Positions 1 through 8,111 of a stretch of 39,032 nucleotides of DNA are shown here, piece after piece. Each line of letters starts with the position of its first letter. Within the stretch, counting starts at the first letter, position 1. The notes beneath the pieces were generated by a model. The model was given only the letters and a program-made list of their open reading frames with translations. It had not been told where the DNA came from and did not search any database. Location of the stretch: the NCBI GenBank assembly GCA_000768855.1, contig JRAN01000018.1:1-39032 (forward strand), read 5' to 3'. Source of the DNA: Porphyromonadaceae bacterium COT-184 OH4590. GTDB lineage: Bacteria > Bacteroidota > Bacteroidia > Bacteroidales > Paludibacteraceae. A program made the position numbers and the translations under genes.

Positions 1-63
1 TTGTTTCCCAGCTGTAAAACCTGCTTTAACGCTATCTTCTGATTGACATTTATAACATTTCAT
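1..63 (-). CDS. IS1-like transposase, N-terminal fragment cut by the window edge
   Basis: Only the first 21 codons are visible, running off the left edge. The peptide starts MKCYKCQSEDSVKAGF, with a CxxC pair followed by a VKxGF motif. This is the layout of the N-terminal zinc ribbon of IS1-family transposases, which bind the element's ends. It aligns well with the start of the wrecked IS1-like gene at 36714, which reads ESENRVKNGF at the same place. The upstream DNA also resembles the leader of that copy (AT-rich, then a TAnnTTTG box and GCA). Whether the rest of the gene is intact cannot be seen. The assignment rests on a short stretch plus similarity to the second copy. Confidence 0.6.
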   Translation of the reverse strand, partial: MKCYKCQSEDSVKAGFTAGKQ

Positions 64-67
64 AGTG

Positions 68-75
68 CAAAATTA
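68..75 (-). promoter_or_regulatory. -7 promoter element of the left-edge transposase
   Basis: The minus strand reads TAATTTTG, an exact match to the Bacteroidetes -7 consensus TAnnTTTG. It lies only about 4 bases before the ATG at 63, so the transcript would have almost no leader. The box is placed much like the one ahead of the related transposase remnant at 36714. Confidence 0.4.
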
Positions 76-121
76 TAAAATATATTTTAAATTAACAACA
101 TCCTTGTTTCTATTTTGTTTT

Positions 122-1366
122 TTACTCAAATTTAATGGATTTGGCAGGCGATATTTTGGTAATTATCTGCGATGAGAATACCATTATAGCTATCGACAAT
201 ATGAATACCGCTACGTTGAGCAGGGCTATCTGCCAAAGGTTGATGGCTACAGGCACAGAGTCTGTATAATAATATTCGGGGTTTAAAGGTATTATGCGAA
301 AATAGTTTTGTAACAATACCGCAAGCAACCCTATAAGATTGCCCCAAAACATACCGCGAGTAACAAAAAACATCGCATTTAGCACAAATACTTTACGTAT
401 CTCTCTGTTTTTCATACCTAAAGCTTTGAGTATGCCAATAGTTTGGGTCTTTTCGAGTATTATTATCAGTAGCCCCGAAATCATATTAAAACCTGCTACT
501 GCCATCATCAGTATCAGGATTATATAGGCATTGATATTGAGCATTTCGAGCCAATTGAATATCTGAGGATAAAGCTCTTTGATTGACTGAGTATTGTATA
601 TCAGGCGGTTGTTGTCGAATTTATTACCTACTATCGACTGTATGTCGTTGGTAGTCTGCTCCAAAAGGTCGAAGTTGGAAAGCATTATTTCGACCGAACT
701 TATCCTGGTGCTATCCCATTGGTTTAGCTCTTGTATAACGGCTGAATTACAGATTACAAACAATTTGTCGAACTCCGAAAAGGTGGTAGCATACACACCC
801 GTAATGTGGAATTTGCGTGCCCGTACCTGCTGTTGGAAAAAATATGCAAAAATATCATCTCCAAGCCCAATATTAAGCTGTTTAGCCAATTTATCCGAAA
901 TTAAAATATTGTTTCGATTTTCATTTTGTACAAAATCCGACACGGAGCCTTCGACAAGGTTTTTTTTATAAAAACTCCAATCGTAATCCTCTTTTACACC
1001 TTTGAAAACCACACCTTTGAAGCTATCATCAGTTTTGATAATACCCGGCTTGGTTACTATCGGTTCTATCTTACTTACCGCAGGTATTGCCTTGACAGAC
1101 AACATAGTAATACTATCTATCGTAATTGGCTGGCGGTCGAACGAAGAGCTACCACTATACGAAAATATCTGAATGTGCGAACCGAATCCTACAACCTGTG
1201 CCCTGACTTCACGCTTAAAGCCGATTACAACGCTTATAGCCAATATCATCACAGCAAGTCCGACAGCTATACCGAATGTGGCTATCTTGACACTCGACTT
1301 TTTTCGTGTTTTGTTCTTATAGCTATTTGAGCTAAAGCGCTTTGCCAAAAAATATGGAAAATTCAT
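122..1366 (-). CDS. ABC transporter permease, LolC/LolE-FtsX family
   Basis: This 414-residue inner-membrane protein has the LolC/E architecture: a short cytoplasmic N-terminus, one TM helix (about residues 27-49, within a VKIATFGIAVGLAVMI context), a large periplasmic domain (about 50-275) and three C-terminal TM helices (about 280-400, the FtsX domain). The segment GFKREVRAQVVGFGSHI after TM1 is typical of lipoprotein-releasing permeases, which with the LolD ATPase extract outer-membrane lipoproteins from the inner membrane. The ATPase gene is not adjacent. Bacteroidetes often encode one LolC/E-like permease rather than two, so choosing between lolC and lolE is not meaningful here. The ATG at 1366 immediately precedes MNFPYFLAKRF, the usual family start. 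An IS1-like gene begins only about 60 bp beyond its stop. Confidence 0.85.
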   Translation of the reverse strand: MNFPYFLAKRFSSNSYKNKTRKKSSVKIATFGIAVGLAVMILAISVVIGFKREVRAQVVGFGSHIQIFSYSGSSSFDRQPITIDSITMLSVKAIPAVSKIEPIVTKPGIIKTDDSFKGVVFKGVKEDYDWSFYKKNLVEGSVSDFVQNENRNNILISDKLAKQLNIGLGDDIFAYFFQQQVRARKFHITGVYATTFSEFDKLFVICNSAVIQELNQWDSTRISSVEIMLSNFDLLEQTTNDIQSIVGNKFDNNRLIYNTQSIKELYPQIFNWLEMLNINAYIILILMMAVAGFNMISGLLIIILEKTQTIGILKALGMKNREIRKVFVLNAMFFVTRGMFWGNLIGLLAVLLQNYFRIIPLNPEYYYTDSVPVAINLWQIALLNVAVFILSIAIMVFSSQIITKISPAKSIKFE

Positions 1367-1371
1367 ATTGT

Positions 1372-1495
1372 ATTAGAGGATAGGTGTTTAATAAATTGAG
1401 ATACAATCTTTTCTATTTGTATGTTTAATCAAAAAAATATTTGTTGTCAGTAGCTAACTGTACCATACCATTTTTCTAAACACCTATCCTCTAAT
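1372..1495. repeat. 124-bp segment bounded by perfect 19-bp inverted repeats
   Basis: ATTAGAGGATAGGTGTTTA at 1372-1390 is repeated as its exact reverse complement at 1477-1495, around 86 bp of AT-rich, non-coding DNA. It lies between the start of the permease gene and the stop of the DUF417 gene. There is no T-run after either arm and the loop is very long, so it does not look like an intrinsic terminator. It could be a miniature inverted-repeat element or a large cruciform or processing signal. No clear target-site duplication is visible. Confidence 0.6.
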
Positions 1496-1516
1496 CATAC
1501 TGTGTAGTTGTGGCAA

Positions 1517-2134
1517 TTATTGTCTTTTCAATAGCCGTTGGGCAGCCTCCGCAGCTACAATAAGACCTCCTGCCGACATAATTATATCTTTGAGCACCAA
1601 TCGCCCGGCTCCCGACAGGTACGGAAATCCAAACTGAGGAGTTGGCATATCTCCGCCCAAATTAGGCACATACACTTCGGGGGTAGTGATTAGGAACGAA
1701 AGGGTTACGATAGACATACCAAAGGTAAGCAATCCGCCTAAAACACCAATTTTGGGAGACCAAATACCTAACAAAGTCAATAATCCGATTATACAGATAA
1801 ATGATCCTAAAGCGTAAGAGAATGGATAAGTGCCGTTTTGCTTGTGCCATTCGATATTTTTGGCTACCATTTTGCCTTCCGGATTTTTGTACAAGGTGTA
1901 TTCGGCTACCATTTCGCCCTTATCGTTTGGAACGGTTTTGCCCGAATTGTTATAGAAAAAAGACATAAAAGGGCTATTACTCACAAACGGCACTATGCCA
2001 TCGGCTTCGTACTGAAAAGCCTTTAATCCCCCAATCCATGCCATAACAATAAATATCGCAATGCGAATATAGTTGATAAAATAACGTTGGCTGTTTGCTA
2101 AAATATCAATCAAATTGCTTAACAAATTATTCAT
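1517..2134 (-). CDS. DUF417 (YkgB/RclC-like) membrane protein
   Basis: This 205-residue protein resembles the DUF417 family, to which E. coli YkgB/RclC belongs. Features visible are an N-terminal helix ending in IAIFIVMAWIGGLKAFQYE, the phrase IVPFVSNSPFMSF, a hydrophilic insert (about 65-100), and two further hydrophobic segments (about 103-125 and 128-150). A C-terminal LKDIIMSAGGLI segment matches the family's last helix. The family is linked to envelope stress or reactive chlorine defence in E. coli, but its biochemical role is unknown, so no function is claimed here. A -7 box (TATCTTTG on the minus strand) lies at 2186-2193, divergent from the lactate operon. Confidence 0.8.
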   Translation of the reverse strand: MNNLLSNLIDILANSQRYFINYIRIAIFIVMAWIGGLKAFQYEADGIVPFVSNSPFMSFFYNNSGKTVPNDKGEMVAEYTLYKNPEGKMVAKNIEWHKQNGTYPFSYALGSFICIIGLLTLLGIWSPKIGVLGGLLTFGMSIVTLSFLITTPEVYVPNLGGDMPTPQFGFPYLSGAGRLVLKDIIMSAGGLIVAAEAAQRLLKRQ

Positions 2135-2185
2135 TCTAATATATTTTTTTAGCTCAATTAATTAGTTTTTACTTAAAATTTTAAG

Positions 2186-2193
2186 CAAAGATA
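2186..2193 (-). promoter_or_regulatory. -7 promoter element of the DUF417 gene
   Basis: The minus strand reads TATCTTTG, matching TAnnTTTG. A TTG that could serve as the -33 element lies at 2214-2216, about 20 bases upstream. It is divergent from the lut promoter at 2292, with about 100 bp of AT-rich DNA between the two. Confidence 0.5.
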
Positions 2194-2291
2194 TAAATAA
2201 TTTTTTAAACCTGCAATAATTGGGTGCAATGAATTTTACCTACCACACATACAAATAATTATTTGTTTTATATAATATTCAAAATTATTTA

Positions 2292-2299
2292 TATCTTTG
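2292..2299 (+). promoter_or_regulatory. -7 promoter element of the lactate-utilisation operon
   Basis: TATCTTTG matches the Bacteroidetes consensus. Transcription would start near 2306, giving an untranslated leader of about 160 bases before lutA, unusually long for this window. The -33 element is not clear. The closest TTTG lies at 2262-2265, a wider spacing than usual. Confidence 0.5.
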
Positions 2300-2386
2300 G
2301 ACTCTGATACTTTTGGACAGCACACTTTTATGACCTACAAAATCAATCCGGTTGTACCTGCTTTGAAACTGTTGGTCGAAATGGAG

Positions 2387-2406
2387 CGAATACTCAAGAG
2401 TATTCG
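2387..2406. promoter_or_regulatory. 20-bp palindrome in the lut leader (candidate operator)
   Basis: CGAATACTC AA GAGTATTCG is a perfect inverted repeat with a 2-base centre, located between the predicted lut promoter and the lutA start. A dyad of this size and spacing suits a dimeric repressor. In Bacillus, lutABC is controlled by the GntR-type LutR, but no regulator gene is adjacent here. It could equally form a small hairpin in the leader RNA. Confidence 0.4.
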
Positions 2407-2465
2407 AGTGGAAATATATGTTTATTATCAATTATTTACTAATACAACAAAAAAATCACATTATT

Positions 2466-3209
2466 ATGAAAGTAGGATTATTTATTCCCTGTTATATCAA
2501 TGCCGTCTATCCGCACATCGGCGTAGCATGTTACAAACTGCTGACAAGTCTTGGAATAGAGGTTGATTATCCCTTGGGGCAAACCTGCTGCGGACAGCCG
2601 ATGGCTAATGCCGGATTTGAAAAAGATTCACTGACATTGGCAAAACGCTTCGAGCAATTGTTTAAAGACTATACCTATGTTGTAGGTCCGTCAGCAAGTT
2701 GTGTAGCTTTCGTCAAAGAAAACCACCCCCGCATTCTCTCCGAACACGGTGAACACGTCTGCGAAACAAGCAAACATATTTACGACATCACCGAGTTTCT
2801 TCACGATGTGGTTAAACCCGAACATTTTGCTTCTCATTTTCCTCATAAGGTGAGTCTTCACAACAGCTGCCATGGCGTGCGGGAGCTTCATCTCTCGTCT
2901 GCTTCGGAGTTGACAATCCCTTACTACAACAAGATTCGCTCACTGCTGGAGAGAGTTTCGGGTATAACGGTAGTAGAGCCTGAACGCATAGACGAGTGTT
3001 GTGGTTTCGGTGGAATGTTTGCCGTGGAAGAGCCCGAAGTGTCAACCTGTATGGGACACGACAAAGTAAAAGACCACATGGCTACTGGAGCAGAATATAT
3101 AACAGGTGCCGATAGCTCCTGTCTTATGCACATGGAAGGCGTTATTGAACGCAAACACCTCCCTATTCGTACAATTCATTATTTAGAAATTTTATCCGCA
3201 CAACTATGA
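2466..3209 (+). CDS. lutA: L-lactate utilisation Fe-S protein LutA (YkgE-type)
   Basis: This 247-residue protein has two CCG-type cysteine-rich domains: one ending in QTCCGQPMANAG (about residues 38-49) and one with NSCHGVREL followed by DECCGFGGMF (about 180-190). Such domains bind the Fe-S cluster or electron-transfer site in LutA, GlpC and heterodisulfide reductase subunits. With LutB and LutC it forms the cytoplasmic complex that oxidises L-lactate to pyruvate. The ATG at 2466 is preferred over an in-frame ATG at 2418, because MKVGLFIPCYINA is the standard family N-terminus. The stop overlaps the lutB start as ATGA at 3206-3209, indicating translational coupling. Confidence 0.93.
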   Translation: MKVGLFIPCYINAVYPHIGVACYKLLTSLGIEVDYPLGQTCCGQPMANAGFEKDSLTLAKRFEQLFKDYTYVVGPSASCVAFVKENHPRILSEHGEHVCETSKHIYDITEFLHDVVKPEHFASHFPHKVSLHNSCHGVRELHLSSASELTIPYYNKIRSLLERVSGITVVEPERIDECCGFGGMFAVEEPEVSTCMGHDKVKDHMATGAEYITGADSSCLMHMEGVIERKHLPIRTIHYLEILSAQL

Positions 3210-4582
3210 GTACCACACATTCCAAGGCTGCCAAAGCCTTTTTATCCGACAAAGCAAATGCCAAATGGCACGACAAAACATTATATATGGTTCGAACAAA
3301 ACGCGACCGTCTTTCGCACGCTATCCCCGAATGGGAAGAGCTCAGAAATGCCGCACAGAATATTAAACAGTACAGCAACTCGCATCTGCCTGAGTTAATT
3401 GAGGAGTTCGAAAAAAATGCAACAGCCAACGGTTGTTACGTGCATTATGCCAAAGACGCAGAAGAGTATCGCACCATCATTGAGAGAATTCTCCGTGACC
3501 ATAGCGTACGCAAGCTGGTCAAAAGCAAATCGATGCTTTCGGAAGAGTGTCACCTAAACCCATATCTGATAGAAAAAGGTTACGAAGTTATCGAAAGCGA
3601 TTTGGGCGAACGTATTCTTCAACTTTTAAATGCCAATCCAAGCCATATAGTGATGCCTGCTATCCACATTAAACGCGAGATTGTCGGCAAATTGTTTGAA
3701 GAGAAATTGGGCAGCGAAAAAGGAAATTCCGACCCTACCTATCTGACACATCAGGCACGCAAGGCACTTCGTCAAGATTTTCTGAATGCCGATGCAGGTA
3801 TGACGGGAGGTAATTTTGCCGTAGCCTCAACAGGTGAAGTAATTGTTTGCACCAACGAAGGAAACGCAGATATGGGTATATCATGCCAGAAACTTAATAT
3901 CAGTGCTTTCGGGATTGACAAGATAATCCCCGACCTTGAGTCTCTGGCTATATTCACGCGTCTACTTGCACGTTCCGCCACAGGGCAACCCATCACAACA
4001 TACACCTCACACATAGGACGTCCACGCAAGGGAGGTGAGCAGCACTTTATAATTGTGGATAACGGGCGTAGCAAGATCTTGGGTATGCCTCAACATCGTA
4101 AGAGCATGAACTGCATACGTTGCGGAGCATGTATGAATACTTGTCCTGTATATCGTCGTAGTGGAGGATACTCCTATTCGTATTTCATACCCGGTCCAAT
4201 CGGAATCAACCTCGGAATGCTACATAATCCACAGAAACACAGCGGAAATGTATCTGCTTGTTCTCTATGTTTGTCGTGTTCCAACGTTTGTCCTGCTATG
4301 ATAGACCTTGGCGAACAAATTTACGTATGGCGACAGAAACTCGATGTATTCGGGCAAGCCAGTTCGGAGAAAAAGCTTATGAGCAAAGGGTTGCAATTCC
4401 TAATGGAACGCCCATACCTATTCCACTCTGCTCTGAAAATGGCTCCCATTATAAACAAAATGCCACGTTTCCTGCTTTACAACAGACTGAACGCTTGGGG
4501 TAAAGATAGAGAACTGCCACAATTTGCCAAACAGTCGTTTGAGTCGTGGTGGAAAAAAAATCATCAAAGTAAAAACAACTAA
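3206..4582 (+). CDS. lutB: L-lactate utilisation Fe-S protein LutB
   Basis: This 458-residue protein matches LutB/YkgF. The N-terminal part is a LUD domain (about 70-290). It is followed by two ferredoxin-like 4Fe-4S motifs: CIRCGACMNTCP near residues 303-314 and CSLCLSCSNVCP near 352-363. It carries electrons in the LutABC lactate-oxidising complex. Length and domain order are normal for the family. It overlaps lutA by 4 bases and is followed by lutC after 14 bases, so the three genes form one transcription unit. Confidence 0.93.
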   Translation: MSTTHSKAAKAFLSDKANAKWHDKTLYMVRTKRDRLSHAIPEWEELRNAAQNIKQYSNSHLPELIEEFEKNATANGCYVHYAKDAEEYRTIIERILRDHSVRKLVKSKSMLSEECHLNPYLIEKGYEVIESDLGERILQLLNANPSHIVMPAIHIKREIVGKLFEEKLGSEKGNSDPTYLTHQARKALRQDFLNADAGMTGGNFAVASTGEVIVCTNEGNADMGISCQKLNISAFGIDKIIPDLESLAIFTRLLARSATGQPITTYTSHIGRPRKGGEQHFIIVDNGRSKILGMPQHRKSMNCIRCGACMNTCPVYRRSGGYSYSYFIPGPIGINLGMLHNPQKHSGNVSACSLCLSCSNVCPAMIDLGEQIYVWRQKLDVFGQASSEKKLMSKGLQFLMERPYLFHSALKMAPIINKMPRFLLYNRLNAWGKDRELPQFAKQSFESWWKKNHQSKNN

Positions 4583-4596
4583 AAACGAGTATCGAA

Positions 4597-5178
4597 ATGA
4601 ACAGCAAAGATTTTATCATTCATAGTTTGAGAGAAAATATTAAGGAACATTTTCCGCGTCCCGAATTGAAAATCTCTCACATTGTTTATCACGATAAACT
4701 AAAACAGTTTATTGAAATATCTGCCGCAGTAGGTGGTCGTGCAGAAATACTCGGAGAGGGCGAGACAATAGACAACGCCATACGGCGTATATTTCCCGAT
4801 GCTTCACGCATAGCGTGTAACCTGCCGGAAGTAACGTGTGCAACATATAATCCCGACCATATCGAAACACCTACCGAACTAAACGGCACAGATTTAGTAA
4901 TTTGTCGCGGTATTTTCGGCGTATGCGAAAACGCATCGGTATATTTTGAGCAAGAATACCTGCAACGTTCAATATACTTCATTTCGGAATCGTTGCTGAT
5001 GCTGCTTCCAAAAGATCAACTTGTCGATACCATGCACGATGCCTACCAACGTGTACCTAACGAACATCCCGGAGAATTCAGAGGCTTTATGTCCGGTCCG
5101 TCAAAGACAGCCGATATAGAACAGGCACTCGTGATGGGAGCACATGGTCCACGTCAGGTTACTGTATTACTTATTTAA
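4597..5178 (+). CDS. lutC: L-lactate utilisation protein LutC (LUD domain)
   Basis: This 193-residue single-domain LUD protein is the third subunit of the lactate-oxidising complex. The family signature appears as VICRGIFGVCENASVY (about 108-123), and the conserved C-terminus reads DIEQALVMGAHGPRQ (about 173-187). It has no cysteine cluster, as expected for LutC. It lies 14 bp after lutB and 41 bp before the lactate permease. Confidence 0.9.
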   Translation: MNSKDFIIHSLRENIKEHFPRPELKISHIVYHDKLKQFIEISAAVGGRAEILGEGETIDNAIRRIFPDASRIACNLPEVTCATYNPDHIETPTELNGTDLVICRGIFGVCENASVYFEQEYLQRSIYFISESLLMLLPKDQLVDTMHDAYQRVPNEHPGEFRGFMSGPSKTADIEQALVMGAHGPRQVTVLLI

Positions 5179-5219
5179 TTTTAATTAAAACTTTATAAAC
5201 CAAATCAAATTAATAGATT

Positions 5220-6779
5220 ATGAACATTTTATTATCCGTTTTTCCGATTTTGCTACTGTTTGTTCTAATGCTTGGTGTAAAAATGGCCGGATACAAAAGC
5301 GCATTCATTACACTTATAGCAACACTACTGATAGCATTGCTGGCTGCACCCACACTCGGATTTGCTCCCGAAAGTTATACACATACAGGAGTTCTGTGGG
5401 CTTTTGTGGAGGGTATTCTGAAAGCCACTTTTCCTATCTTAATCATCATTTTGATGGCTATCTACAGCTATAACACACTGCTTGAAAGCGGAGATATAGA
5501 GGTCATCAAAAAACAGTTCACTTCACTGACAAACGATAGAGGCATAATCGTACTTCTGCTAGTATGGGGCTTTGGAGGACTTTTGGAAGGTATGGCAGGT
5601 TTCGGAACAGCTGTGGCAATTCCTGCCGCTATCCTGATAGGTCTGGGCTTCAAACCGGGCTTCAGTGCCTTGGTATCGCTTATAGCCAATAGTGTGCCTA
5701 CGGGGTTCGGTGCCGTAGGCGTGCCGGTAATCACATTAGCCAATGAAGTGGCTCTTTCGGGTAGTGCAACACCCGAAGCCGTTTGCGACATTGCCTCTAA
5801 GGTGGTAATACAGCTATCGCCTCTGATGATACTTATTCCGTTCATTATACTTACACTCACAGACCATTCGCCCAAGAAGATTGTCAAACATATACTGCTT
5901 TCTCTATGGGTAGGTAGTATTTCGTTGGTAGTGCAATATGCCTGTGCTCGATATTTGGGAGCAGAAACGCCTGCCATACTCGGAAGTGTGGCAGCTATTT
6001 TGGCAATCGTTGTCTATGCGCGTCTGTTTGCCGAAGGAGAGAGACCCGACAAAGTTTCGGCAGGTGAAGAGCGTATCTCTTTGTCGCGGGCTTTACGGGC
6101 GTGGAGTGTTTATGGTCTAATTTTGTTCTTTATTGTTATCGGCGGACCATTAGTAAAGCCCGTCAATGAGTTCCTTCGCTCGCATCTTGTCAGTCATGTT
6201 CATCTGCCTATCTATGCCGAAGGGAAATATTTTTCGTTTGGTTGGATATCGAATGCTGGGCTTATGCTTTTCCTTGGTACGTTTATCGGGGGACTGATAC
6301 AAGGTATTTCGGTGAAAAAACTGTTTGTGGTACTGGCTAAAACGGTTAAAAATCTGAACAAAACGGTCATTACCATCATAAGCCTCGTTTCCATTGCATC
6401 GGTAATGAACTATGCCGGAATGATTGGAGTAATTGCCTCGGTACTTGTGGCTGCTACCGGTGCTTACTATCCGTTGTTTGTACCTTTGATCGGAGCCATA
6501 GGTACGTTTGTTACCGGTAGCGACACGTCATCGAATATTTTGTTTGGCAAATTGCAACATAATGTAGCATCGCAGTTATCGTACCCCGACCCCAACTGGT
6601 TGGTCGGTGCCAATACGGCAGGAGCAACAGGCGGTAAGATTATTTCACCCCAAAGTATTGCCATTGCAACGGCTTCGTGCAATATGCAGGGAAAGGACGG
6701 AGAGATACTTCGCAGTGCTCTTCCTTATGCCATAGGCTATATTATCCTTACAGGATTGATGGTCTATTTCGCTTGTTGA
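5220..6779 (+). CDS. lctP: L-lactate permease, LctP/LldP family
   Basis: This 519-residue polytopic membrane protein has about 12-14 hydrophobic helices. Family landmarks include GGLLEGMAGFGTAVAIPAA (about 119-137), SVPTGFGAVGVPV (about 157-169), GSDTSSNILFGKLQ (about 438-451) and AGATGGKIISPQSIAIATA (about 467-485). It should import L-lactate (perhaps also glycolate) with protons for the LutABC enzyme encoded just upstream. It is the last gene of the operon, with a terminator 22 bp after the stop. Confidence 0.92.
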   Translation: MNILLSVFPILLLFVLMLGVKMAGYKSAFITLIATLLIALLAAPTLGFAPESYTHTGVLWAFVEGILKATFPILIIILMAIYSYNTLLESGDIEVIKKQFTSLTNDRGIIVLLLVWGFGGLLEGMAGFGTAVAIPAAILIGLGFKPGFSALVSLIANSVPTGFGAVGVPVITLANEVALSGSATPEAVCDIASKVVIQLSPLMILIPFIILTLTDHSPKKIVKHILLSLWVGSISLVVQYACARYLGAETPAILGSVAAILAIVVYARLFAEGERPDKVSAGEERISLSRALRAWSVYGLILFFIVIGGPLVKPVNEFLRSHLVSHVHLPIYAEGKYFSFGWISNAGLMLFLGTFIGGLIQGISVKKLFVVLAKTVKNLNKTVITIISLVSIASVMNYAGMIGVIASVLVAATGAYYPLFVPLIGAIGTFVTGSDTSSNILFGKLQHNVASQLSYPDPNWLVGANTAGATGGKIISPQSIAIATASCNMQGKDGEILRSALPYAIGYIILTGLMVYFAC

Positions 6780-6801
6780 ACAAACGTCTTTTGATACTTG
6801 A

Positions 6802-6842
6802 GGGTTCTGTTTTAAACATAATAAGAGAGAACCCCTTTTTTG
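6802..6842 (+). terminator. Intrinsic terminator of the lut operon
   Basis: GGGTTCT (6802-6808) pairs with AGAACCC (6828-6834), followed by C and a T-run. The loop is about 19 bases. Its position right after the permease gene fits the end of the lactate operon. Confidence 0.7.
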
Positions 6843-7059
6843 TGTGTTTTGAGATATTTCTCTCCAATATATAATCAATAAAAAAACATCTCTATAGCAT
6901 AATTTGGATTTAATGTAAAATGAATAATAAAAATCCCTCTGCAGCTTTGTCGCTTTCCTTCTATTAGGCAGAATTAAAGTGGCGAATCCATAGGAGAAGT
7001 GAATGAAGAATGTACTCCGACATTACAATGTAAAATGAATGTTATTCTGTAATTTTTTG
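6843..7059. other. Intergenic region with a 14-bp direct repeat, no gene seen
   Basis: No open reading frame of note. AATGTAAAATGAAT occurs twice, at 6912-6925 and 7027-7040, flanking about 100 bp that is less AT-rich than its surroundings. This could be the footprint of a small insertion or a degenerate repeat. No RNA gene was recognised. Confidence 0.4.
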
Positions 7060-7067
7060 TAATTTTG
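7060..7067 (+). promoter_or_regulatory. -7 promoter element of menG
   Basis: TAATTTTG matches TAnnTTTG and lies 30 bases before the preferred menG ATG. An in-frame TTG at 7065 falls inside this box, which argues against it being the translation start. Confidence 0.55.
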
Positions 7068-7097
7068 CCGTCCGAAAATAAAACGTTTATTTGGATT

Positions 7098-7838
7098 ATG
7101 TACGAAGTAGAAACAGTATTACCTTTCGACGAAAACAACAAGTCGAAAAGCACACAGATTGCGAAGATGTTCGACGAGATAGCCCCTCAATACGACACTC
7201 TAAACCATACTATGTCGATGAACCTCGATAAACGTTGGCGACGCATCGGACTCAAGGCATTGAGCGACCTAAAACCACAAACAGTACTTGACATAGCCAC
7301 AGGTACAGGCGATCTGGCAATAGAAGCCTATCGAGTACTTCGTCCGCAAAGAATATTGGGTGTAGATATTTCGGAAAATATGATGAAGGTAGCCAAAAAA
7401 AAGGTGCTTGCTCTCGGACTACAAGATACAATCGACTTCGACAAACAAAGGTGCTGTTCGCTAACAATCGAGAGCAACTCTTTCGATGCTATAACAGTTT
7501 CATTTGGGGTACGTAACTTCGAGAATCTCGACCTTGGACTGCAACAAATGTTGCGAGTACTACGTCCCGGCGGACGATTGATGATACTTGAACTATCGAC
7601 TCCCGACAAATTTCCGATAAAACAAGGTTATAAAATTTACTCCAACATAATACCAATATTAGGCAAATTATTTGCAAACAACAAAGCGGCGTATGGCTAT
7701 CTGCCAAAATCAATATCTGCCTTCCCTCAAAACAACGAAATGGCTGATATTATGAGAAAAAACGGGTTCAAGAACGTGAGCTTTCGCAAACTCTCGTTTG
7801 GTATATGTACAATGTATCTTGGTACCAAAGGCAAGTAA
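7098..7838 (+). CDS. menG: Demethylmenaquinone methyltransferase (UbiE/MenG family)
   Basis: This class I SAM-dependent methyltransferase has 246 residues from the ATG at 7098. Motif I reads VLDIATGTGDLAIEA (about 65-79). The UbiE/COQ5 signatures appear as DEIAPQYDTLNHTMS near 28-42 and AITVSFGVRNFEN near 132-144. It methylates demethylmenaquinone to menaquinone, the last step of vitamin K2 synthesis. Bacteroidetes use menaquinone rather than ubiquinone. The upstream in-frame TTG at 7065 is rejected because it overlaps the -7 box. Confidence 0.93.
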   Translation: MYEVETVLPFDENNKSKSTQIAKMFDEIAPQYDTLNHTMSMNLDKRWRRIGLKALSDLKPQTVLDIATGTGDLAIEAYRVLRPQRILGVDISENMMKVAKKKVLALGLQDTIDFDKQRCCSLTIESNSFDAITVSFGVRNFENLDLGLQQMLRVLRPGGRLMILELSTPDKFPIKQGYKIYSNIIPILGKLFANNKAAYGYLPKSISAFPQNNEMADIMRKNGFKNVSFRKLSFGICTMYLGTKGK

Positions 7839-8076
7839 TATAATCTACTTTGGGGACTAATCTACAATATACAAAAAACTATGAGGGAATCTATATTTAG
7901 TATCGTAATATAGAACTTATCACATCAAATCGTGATGATTGTAAATAAATTCACTGCGTTTATCGGACAATAGTAAATATTATTTTAAGAGAAAAAAATT
8001 GCATTCTCTATCTTAATTTATTTATATCAATTGAATAAAAATTTTGTGAAAACTTTGTAGATACAAAAAAAACTAT

Positions 8077-8084
8077 TACTTTTG
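8077..8084 (+). promoter_or_regulatory. Promoter of the tetR-type gene (-7 TACTTTTG, -33 TTTG)
   Basis: TACTTTTG matches TAnnTTTG. A TTTG at 8054-8057 lies 19 bases upstream, giving a complete Bacteroidetes promoter. The operator palindrome at 8086-8103 begins directly after the -7 box and covers the expected transcription start, a classic position for autorepression. Confidence 0.7.
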
Positions 8085-8085
8085 C

Positions 8086-8103
8086 AAACCGATTGGTCGG
8101 TTT
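8086..8103. promoter_or_regulatory. Operator 1 of the TetR regulator
   Basis: AAACCGATTGGTCGGTTT is an inverted repeat with 7-bp arms (AAACCGA/TCGGTTT) around TTGG. The central 14 bp, ACCGATTGGTCGGT, recurs at 8722-8735 before the amidohydrolase gene. It lies between the -7 box and the ATG of the TetR gene, so bound regulator would block its own transcription. Confidence 0.75.
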
Positions 8104-8111
8104 CATAAGTT

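Noticed and set aside
1372-1495. Terminator for the DUF417 gene formed by the 19-bp inverted repeat
   Set aside because: The 86-base loop and the absence of a T-run after the right arm do not fit an intrinsic terminator.
2297-2566. 89-codon open frame in the lut leader, plus strand
   Set aside because: It overlaps the promoter and runs into lutA in another frame. It starts with a non-ATG codon and has no recognisable domain, so the region is better explained as an untranslated leader.
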